Shown: positions 21,185-26,170 of the stretch, piece by piece | Layout of the letters: every line of letters starts with the position of its first letter | Position numbering within the stretch: the first letter of the stretch is position 1 | NCBI GenBank assembly: GCA_964530695.1 | Contig: CAZGYQ010000043.1 | Span: forward strand, 1 to 26,170 | Direction of reading: 5' to 3' | DNA: 26,170 nt | Origin: VFBF01 sp964530695 | GTDB taxonomy: Bacteria > Pseudomonadota > Alphaproteobacteria > Caulobacterales > Aquidulcibacteraceae | Translations under genes and position numbers: made by a program | The notes under the pieces: generated by a model | Database searches by the model: none | Seen by the model: the letters and a program-made list of their open reading frames with translations, nothing else | Told to the model about the DNA's origin: nothing

Positions 21185-22888
21185 CTAGTTCTTCTTGTCG
21201 GCGCCCTTCAGCGCCGCGCCCAGGATGTCGCCCAGCGACGCGCCCGAATCAGACGACCCGAACTTGGCGATGGCTTCTTTGTCTTCGGCCATTTCGAGAG
21301 CCTTGACCGAAAGGGATACGCGCCGCGACGCCTTGTCGAAGGTGGTGACCATCGCGTCCACGCGGTCGCCGACCGCGTAGCGCTCCGGACGTTGCTCGGC
21401 GCGGTCGCGCGAGAGGTCGGTCTTGCGGATGAAGCTGCGCATGCCGTTGCCTTCGCCGAACGCGACTTCAAGGCCGCCCGTGGTGACTTCGATGACTTCC
21501 ACGGTGATCTGCTGGCCGCGACGGAACTCGGCGCCGGCCATCGGGTCGTTCGCGGCCTGCTTGATGCCGAGGCTGATGCGTTCCTTCTCGACGTCGACGT
21601 CGAGAACCTTCGCGGTGACCATGTCGCCCTTGTTGTGACGGGCGAGGGCTTCTTCGCCCTGCGCGTCCCAGGCGATGTCGGAGAGATGGACCATGCCGTC
21701 CAGCTCCGGCGTCAGGCCGATGAACAGACCGAACTCGGTGATGTTCTTCACTTCGCCTTCGATGGTCGTGCCCACCGGGTGATCGGCGATGAACTGTTCC
21801 CACGGGTTCGACATGACCTGCTTCAGGCCCAGCGAGATGCGGCGCTTGTCGCTGTCCACGTCGAGGATCATCACGTCCACTTCCTGGGAGGTGGAGATGA
21901 TCTTGCCGGGGTGCACGTTCTTCTTGGTCCAGCTCATCTCGGAAACGTGGACCAGGCCTTCGACCCCCGGCTCGAGCTCAACGAACGCGCCGTAGTCGGT
22001 GATGTTCGTCACGCGGCCGGTGAACTTGCCTTCGATCGGGTACTTCGCTTCCACGCCGTCCCACGGATCGGACTGGAGCTGCTTCATGCCGAGCGAGATG
22101 CGCTGGGTGTCCGGATTGATCTTGACGACCTGCACTTTCACGGTGTCGCCGACGTTCAGCACCTGCGACGGGTGCGAGACGCGCTTCCAGCTCATGTCGG
22201 TGACGTGCAGCAGGCCGTCGATGCCGCCGAGGTCCACGAACGCACCGTAGTCGGTGATATTCTTGACCACGCCTTCGCGGATCTCGCCTTCCTGCAGCTG
22301 GCCGACGATTTCCGAGCGTTCCGCCGCGCGGGTCTCTTCAAGCACGGCGCGGCGCGAGACGACGATGTTGCCGCGCGCGCGGTCCATCTTGAGGATCGCG
22401 AAGGGTTGCACGATGTGCATGAGCGGGCCGACGTCGCGCACCGGGCGGATGTCGACCTGGGAGCCGGGCAGGAAGGCGTTGGCGCCGCCTAGATCGACGG
22501 TGAAACCGCCTTTCACGCGGCCAACGAGGGCGCCCATGACGGGCTCCTGCTTGGCGAAATTCTTTTCAAGGCGCGTCCAGGCTTCTTCGCGGCGCGCCTT
22601 CTCGCGGCTGACGACGGCGTCGCCCAGCGCGTTCTCGATGCGGTCGAGGTAGACCTCGACGATCTCGCCGACCTTCGGCGCTTCGTTTTCCGCATCGACG
22701 GTGAATTCACGGAGCGGGATCCGCCCTTCGGTCTTCAGTCCCAGGTCCACGACCACGAAGTCATGCTCAATGGCGACAACGGTGGCGGGAACGACCCGGC
22801 CTTCGACAATGCCTCTGCCAGTGAGGCTTTCGTCCAGCATCGACGCGAAATCGTCGCGGGTGGGACTTTTCAGGGCGGTTTGGTTCAA
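21185..22888 (-). CDS. rpsA: 30S ribosomal protein S1
   Basis: S1 binds mRNA on the small ribosomal subunit and helps start translation of structured or leader-poor messages. The product is 567 residues with six S1 (OB-fold) repeats at about 29-95, 115-180, 201-269, 286-356, 373-443 and 456-523. Repeats 3 and 4 show the standard ITDYGAFV sequence. The N-terminal TRDDFASMLDES is typical of the alphaproteobacterial protein. I chose the TTG at 22888 because GGAG lies eight bases upstream. Another TTG seven codons earlier has no ribosome site. No ATG or GTG is available in the right place, so an essential protein appears to start at TTG, which would keep its rate low. cmk lies upstream and a strong terminator lies downstream. 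Confidence 0.95.
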   Translation of the reverse strand: MNQTALKSPTRDDFASMLDESLTGRGIVEGRVVPATVVAIEHDFVVVDLGLKTEGRIPLREFTVDAENEAPKVGEIVEVYLDRIENALGDAVVSREKARREEAWTRLEKNFAKQEPVMGALVGRVKGGFTVDLGGANAFLPGSQVDIRPVRDVGPLMHIVQPFAILKMDRARGNIVVSRRAVLEETRAAERSEIVGQLQEGEIREGVVKNITDYGAFVDLGGIDGLLHVTDMSWKRVSHPSQVLNVGDTVKVQVVKINPDTQRISLGMKQLQSDPWDGVEAKYPIEGKFTGRVTNITDYGAFVELEPGVEGLVHVSEMSWTKKNVHPGKIISTSQEVDVMILDVDSDKRRISLGLKQVMSNPWEQFIADHPVGTTIEGEVKNITEFGLFIGLTPELDGMVHLSDIAWDAQGEEALARHNKGDMVTAKVLDVDVEKERISLGIKQAANDPMAGAEFRRGQQITVEVIEVTTGGLEVAFGEGNGMRSFIRKTDLSRDRAEQRPERYAVGDRVDAMVTTFDKASRRVSLSVKALEMAEDKEAIAKFGSSDSGASLGDILGAALKGADKKN

Positions 22889-23072
22889 ACTGTTAGCTCC
22901 GGTATTCAAGAATGGATGATGGCCGGCCGGTTGGCTCCGGCGGTCTCGACCCCTCCCTCAGCAAGCTGAAAAATGGGCCGGATGGCAGACTTCGGCGGTG
23001 ACCGGCGATCCAGGCGGTGCGTCGAAAACGCAAAACGGGCCGGCAGGCATTGCGCCTTCCGGACCCCCGAAA

Positions 23073-23092
23073 TCCGGACCCGAAAGTCCGGA
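23073..23092 (-). other. Hairpin in the cmk-rpsA gap
   Basis: TCCGGAC and GTCCGGA form a 7-bp stem with a six-base loop, eight bases after the cmk stop. On the minus strand only TTTCGG follows, so termination would be weak; partial read-through from cmk to rpsA is plausible. I see no clear promoter in the rest of the roughly 210-base gap, though rpsA usually has one. Confidence 0.4.
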
Positions 23093-23099
23093 CATCGCC

Positions 23100-23726
23100 T
23101 CAAGGATCGATGACCGCGTCGATGATGTGACACGCGGCCGCCGCCGCCGCCTCTATAGAGAGCGAGGTGGTGTCGAGCAAGTGTGCATCAGGAGCCGGCC
23201 GCAAGGGAGCAATCGGCCTTTCGGAGTCACGCCTGTCCCGCGCCGCGATCTCCGCCTCGACCTGGGCGAGGGTGACCGGTTCGCCCCGGGCGTGCAGTTC
23301 CTTCCAGCGGCGTTCGGCCCGGATGGAGAGGTCGGCGGTGACGAACAGTTTCACGTCGGCCTGCGGGCAGACCACCGTGCCGATGTCGCGCCCGTCCAGC
23401 ACCGCGCCTTGCGGCGCGGCGGCGAACCGGCGCTGGGCGTCGAGCAGGGCGTCGCGGACGGCGGGAATGGCCGAAACGACGGACGCCGCCGTGCCGACGG
23501 GGCCGGAGCGGATCCGCTCTTCGTCGATGGCTTCAAGGTCGAGCGCACGGGCGGCGGCCGCGGCGCGGACGACGTCGGAAGGGTCGACGCCCGCATCGAG
23601 AAGCGCCAGCGCCACGCCGCGATAGATCGCGCCGGTGTCGAGACGCTTCAGCCCATACCGTTCGGCCACCTTGCGGGCGAGCGTGCCCTTGCCGGAGGCT
23701 GTGGTGCCGTCGATGGCGATGATCAT
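23100..23726 (-). CDS. cmk: Cytidylate kinase
   Basis: Cmk phosphorylates CMP and dCMP to the diphosphates using ATP. In 208 residues the P-loop is GTTASGKGT at 7-15, with Thr-Thr where Pro-Ala is commoner. RLDTGAIYRGVAL is the nucleotide-monophosphate motif. LDGRDIGTVVCPQADVKLFV, the most diagnostic Cmk segment, follows, and the lid region reads ARDRRDSERPIAPL. I chose the ATG at 23726 because GGAGG lies ten bases before it. The GTG three codons earlier overlaps the aroA stop but sits only one base from that site. The order aroA-cmk-rpsA is conserved in many proteobacteria and indicates a single transcript. Confidence 0.94.
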   Translation of the reverse strand: MIIAIDGTTASGKGTLARKVAERYGLKRLDTGAIYRGVALALLDAGVDPSDVVRAAAAARALDLEAIDEERIRSGPVGTAASVVSAIPAVRDALLDAQRRFAAAPQGAVLDGRDIGTVVCPQADVKLFVTADLSIRAERRWKELHARGEPVTLAQVEAEIAARDRRDSERPIAPLRPAPDAHLLDTTSLSIEAAAAAACHIIDAVIDP

Positions 23727-23731
23727 CGCGC

Positions 23732-25057
23732 TCACGCCTCCGAAATGTCGGCGCCGAGGCTGCGCATCAGGGCCGCGAACCCGGGGAAGCTCGTCGCGAT
23801 CATTTCGGCGTCCTCGACGACGACCGGCGCGCGCGCGCCGAGGCCCAGGATGAGGAAGGACATGGCGATCCGGTGATCGCCATGCGTGCGCACCGTCGCG
23901 CCGCCGGGCACGCCGCCGGGACCGCGACCATGGATGACAAGCCCGTCCGGGCGTTCGTCCGCATCGACCCCGCAGGCGCGCAGGCCCTCGACCATCAGCG
24001 CGATGCGGTCGCTTTCCTTCACGCGCAATTCGGCGGCCCCCGACAGGGAGGTCTCGCCCTCCGCGAACGCCGCGAGCGCTGAAAGAATGGGATACTCGTC
24101 GATCATCGACGCCGCGCGTGCCTCCGGCGGCGTCACGCTGCGGAGGCGCTCAGGCGTGCGCACACGCAGCGTCCCGATCGGCTCGCCGCCCGCGTCGCGT
24201 GCGTCTATCGTCTCCGCGCCGGCGCCCATGTCCGCGATCGTATCGAAGAAGCCGGTGCGCAGCGGGTTGAGGCAAATGTCGTCGAGGATTATGTCCGAGC
24301 CCGCCACGACCAGCGCCGCCGCAGTCAGGAAGGCTGCGGATGAAGGGTCCGCCGGGACGATGACGGGTTGGCCGCGGAGGCGCGCGCCGCCGTTCACAGT
24401 CGCCGTGTGACGGCCGTCCGCACCGTTGGTTTCGGCCACTTCAGCGCCGAACGCACGCAGCATCCGTTCGGTGTGATCGCGCGAGGCGCGCGGTTCTGTG
24501 ACACTTGTTGCCCCGTCCGCGCCGAGGCCCGCGAGCAGGATCGCCGACTTGATCTGAGCGGAGGCGTGCGGGGATTGGTAGGCGATGGCCTTCAGAGCGC
24601 CGCCATGGACCGTCGCCGGAAGGAGCCCCCTGTCCCGGGCGGTCCAGCGCGCACCCATCAGGGCGAGCGGATCGAGGATGCGACCCATCGGTCGCCCCGA
24701 CAGGCTCGCGTCCCCGGTATAAGTGACCGCTATCGGGAATGCTGCGGCTGCGCCCATCGTCAGGCGGACGCCCGTTCCCGAATTGCCGAAGTCGATTGCG
24801 CCGGTGGGTTCGGCGAATCCCTGCCCGCCGCGACCGATCACCGTCCACCGGCCTGAAGCCTCCCGCGCCACCTCCGCCCCGAAGGCGCGCATGGCGGCGG
24901 CTGTGCACAGGACGTCCTCGCCCTCGAGCAGACCGTCGATGGTCGTCGCGCCGCCGGCGAGTGCGCCGAACAGGAGCGCGCGGTGGGAAATCGACTTGTC
25001 GCCCGGCGGGCGGACCCGGCCGCGAATCGGCCCGGAGGGGCGCGCGACAAGACGCAT
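23732..25057 (-). CDS. aroA: 3-phosphoshikimate 1-carboxyvinyltransferase (EPSP synthase)
   Basis: AroA joins shikimate-3-phosphate and phosphoenolpyruvate in the shikimate pathway and so feeds the tryptophan genes in the same region. It has 441 residues. PPGDKSISHRALLFGALA near the N-terminus carries the substrate-binding Lys21. SGRPMGRILDPLALMGA, SAQIKSAILLAGL and SRDHTERML resemble the class II (CP4-like) enzymes. SMIDEYPIL and ELRVKESDR hold catalytic acids. The phosphoenolpyruvate-site loop reads GNSGTG, with Gly94 where the CP4 enzyme has Ala. The ATG is the only start close to the family N-terminus; its ribosome site is weak. It is divergent from the zinc-ribbon gene across about 115 bases and overlaps the cmk region at its stop. 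Confidence 0.95.
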   Translation of the reverse strand: MRLVARPSGPIRGRVRPPGDKSISHRALLFGALAGGATTIDGLLEGEDVLCTAAAMRAFGAEVAREASGRWTVIGRGGQGFAEPTGAIDFGNSGTGVRLTMGAAAAFPIAVTYTGDASLSGRPMGRILDPLALMGARWTARDRGLLPATVHGGALKAIAYQSPHASAQIKSAILLAGLGADGATSVTEPRASRDHTERMLRAFGAEVAETNGADGRHTATVNGGARLRGQPVIVPADPSSAAFLTAAALVVAGSDIILDDICLNPLRTGFFDTIADMGAGAETIDARDAGGEPIGTLRVRTPERLRSVTPPEARAASMIDEYPILSALAAFAEGETSLSGAAELRVKESDRIALMVEGLRACGVDADERPDGLVIHGRGPGGVPGGATVRTHGDHRIAMSFLILGLGARAPVVVEDAEMIATSFPGFAALMRSLGADISEA

Positions 25058-25115
25058 TCGACAGGCTTTCTAGGCGATGGGCTGAAAGGGGGGCTCAAGC
25101 GGAGCGACAAAGGTT

Positions 25116-25145
25116 TTGACAGGCGCCCCCGATGGTGGCAAGCGC
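25116..25145 (+). promoter_or_regulatory. Possible promoter of the FYDLN-acid protein gene
   Basis: A perfect TTGACA (25116-25121) is followed after about 15-17 bases by only a weak -10 (GCAAGCGC, 25138-25145). A start point near 25150 would leave a short leader before the GTG. Supported mainly by the -35 box. Confidence 0.35.
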
Positions 25146-25173
25146 TGCGGCCGCCAATTCCGGGAGTGTGTGG

Positions 25174-25647
25174 GTGCCGAAAGCCGATCTGGGCGAAAAG
25201 CAGTTGTGTCCCAACTGCGCCGCGAAGTTCTACGATCTGACCAAGCGTCCCGCGGTTTGCCCCAAGTGCGGCACGTCGTTCGATCCGGGCGATGAAGTCG
25301 TCAAACTGAAGCGCGTGAAGGCCACGCGCGCCACTGCCGCGAACTACGAGGACGAGGAAGAAGAAAAGCCCGTCGTCGAAGTCGAGGACGGCGCCGAGGA
25401 AGAGGTTGAGGAAACCAAGGAACTCGACGCCGAGGGCGACGAGGCCGCGACGATCCTCGACGACGATGGCGAAGAGGAAACGACCTCTCCTGATGCCCTT
25501 CCTCCGGGATTCTCGGAAGAAGAGGCTGACCTCGAAGAAGACGCGGTGGCGGACGCCGATGCGCCGATGCTCGATCTCGACGAAGACGAGGAATTCGCCG
25601 ACGACGACCTCGCGCTCGAGGGCGACGACGAGGGCGAACCGCGCTGA
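25174..25647 (+). CDS. Zinc-ribbon, acidic C-terminus protein (TIGR02300/FYDLN-acid family)
   Basis: This small protein of unknown function is widespread in alphaproteobacteria. It has 157 residues. A zinc ribbon is formed by Cys12, Cys15, Cys29 and Cys32 (LCPNCAAKFYDL and VCPKCG), including the family name motif FYDL. From about residue 58 to the end the chain is dominated by Asp and Glu, with no predicted fold. The GTG start has GGGAG seven bases before it and gives MPKADLGEKQ, which matches the family N-terminus. An ATG 14 codons earlier lacks a ribosome site and would add an atypical leader. It is divergent from aroA, an arrangement I recall from related genomes. No tRNA gene was seen in the gap. 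Confidence 0.88.
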   Translation: MPKADLGEKQLCPNCAAKFYDLTKRPAVCPKCGTSFDPGDEVVKLKRVKATRATAANYEDEEEEKPVVEVEDGAEEEVEETKELDAEGDEAATILDDDGEEETTSPDALPPGFSEEEADLEEDAVADADAPMLDLDEDEEFADDDLALEGDDEGEPR

Positions 25648-25654
25648 TCTCGCG

Positions 25655-25673
25655 CGCCGGTGCGTGACCGGCG
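25655..25673 (+). terminator. Possible terminator hairpin
   Basis: CGCCGGT-GCGTG-ACCGGCG forms a 7-bp stem seven bases after the stop of the zinc-ribbon gene. No T-run follows, so it may be a weak or Rho-assisted terminator, or leader structure of the next gene. Confidence 0.4.
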
Positions 25674-25721
25674 TCGCTGGCTTCTCTATGCTCTTGGTCA
25701 ACGAGAGCGAAGGGAGACGCC

Positions 25722-26170
25722 ATGTCGGAGATCATCATTCCCGTGCCGGAAGAGTTCCGGGCGAAGGCGCTGGTCGATGACGTCGGGTACCGCAGCATGC
25801 ACGCAGCGGCGCTGGATGATCCCGAGGCGTTCTGGGGCCATCACGGGCGCCGGCTGGACTGGGTCCAGCCCTACCGCCAGGTAAAGGACTGCTCGTTCGA
25901 CGAGGCCGATTTCCGCATCCGCTGGTACGCCGATGGTGTGCTGAACGTGTCGGCGAATTGCATCGACAGGCATCTTGCAACGCGCGGCGACAAGATCGCC
26001 ATCGTCTGGGAGGGCGATGACCCGTCCCAGTCGAAAAGCATCACCTATCGCGAGCTGCACGGCGAAGTCTGTCGCATGGCCAACGTGCTGAAGCGGCATG
26101 GCGTGCGGAAGGGCGATCGCGTCACGATCTACCTGCCGATGATCCCGGAGGCCGCCTACGCGATGCTGGC
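25722..26170 (+). CDS. acs: Acetyl-CoA synthetase, N-terminal part (3' end outside window)
   Basis: This is an AMP-forming acetate-CoA ligase, which activates acetate to acetyl-CoA through acetyl-AMP. Only the first 149 of an expected roughly 650 residues are present. Visible family features are DDPEAFWGHHGRRLDWVQPY, RIRWYADGVLNVSANCIDRH, IAIVWEGDDP, SITYRELHGEVCRMANVLK and GDRVTIYLPMIPEAAYAML, all in the order found in Acs. The AMP-binding and catalytic lysine motifs lie beyond the window. AGGGAG precedes the ATG by about six bases. Propionyl-CoA synthetase is the main alternative, but the N-terminal sequence fits Acs better. The gene follows the zinc-ribbon gene after 74 bases, with a possible terminator between them. 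Confidence 0.92.
   Translation, partial: MSEIIIPVPEEFRAKALVDDVGYRSMHAAALDDPEAFWGHHGRRLDWVQPYRQVKDCSFDEADFRIRWYADGVLNVSANCIDRHLATRGDKIAIVWEGDDPSQSKSITYRELHGEVCRMANVLKRHGVRKGDRVTIYLPMIPEAAYAML

Noticed and set aside
21023..22492. Long plus-strand open frame opposite rpsA (489 codons)
   Set aside because: It mirrors the repeated S1 domains and is rich in Asp, His and Val by antisense codon pairing; not a gene.
25058..25173. A tRNA gene in the aroA divergent gap
   Set aside because: I looked for a cloverleaf and the conserved TTCGA arm and found neither; the gap contains only a TTGACA box and G-rich sequence.
1..26170. A defence island, prophage, CRISPR array or secretion cluster
   Set aside because: No direct repeats with regular spacers, integrase, transposase, restriction or toxin genes were recognised. 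Nearly all genes are core metabolism or repair.

Overview
The window is a G+C-rich stretch of what looks like core chromosome from an alphaproteobacterium. The evidence is the gene order aroA-cmk-rpsA-ihfB, trpF-trpB-trpA-accD-folC and tsaE-amgK-murU-addB-addA, the presence of AddAB, AmgK/MurU and a FYDLN-acid (TIGR02300-type) protein, an AccD without its zinc ligands, and dispersed palindromic repeats of alphaproteobacterial type. A Caulobacterales/Hyphomonadaceae-like origin is my inference. No rRNA, tRNA, CRISPR array, insertion sequence or phage gene was seen.

Layout. (1) Positions 1-1409 hold the 3' part of a UvrD/PcrA-type helicase whose open frame contains a double-hairpin palindromic element. 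(2) Positions 1.4-2.7 kb are a small accessory patch: two unrecognised short proteins (one membrane-anchored, one secreted) separated by large palindromic repeats. (3) On the minus strand follows a ferredoxin reductase and 2Fe-2S ferredoxin pair. (4) A plus-strand operon with overlapping genes runs from 4.4 to 13.1 kb: tsaE (tRNA t6A synthesis), amgK and murU (peptidoglycan sugar recycling), then addB and addA (double-strand break repair). trxA follows with its own likely promoter. (5) From 13.5 to 25.1 kb everything is on the minus strand. Read in the direction of transcription it is aroA, cmk, rpsA, a strong terminator, ihfB, mscL, a glycosyltransferase, trpF, trpB, an unknown lipoprotein, trpA, accD and folC. 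(6) Divergent from aroA are a zinc-ribbon acidic protein and the start of acetyl-CoA synthetase, cut by the window edge.

How the genes fit together. aroA, trpF, trpB and trpA are steps of the shikimate and tryptophan pathways. accD and folC serve fatty-acid and folate metabolism. cmk, rpsA and ihfB serve nucleotide supply, translation and DNA architecture. AmgK and MurU act in sequence to make UDP-MurNAc from recycled MurNAc.

The most unusual item is the lipoprotein gene wedged between trpB and trpA, sharing start/stop bases with both and visibly lower in G+C. Next are the palindromic element inside the uvrD frame, two members of one repeat family at 2.6 and 13.5 kb, and a Glu at the usual catalytic Asp60 position of TrpA. 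I see no convincing new multi-gene system. The novelty here is single-gene and repeat-level.
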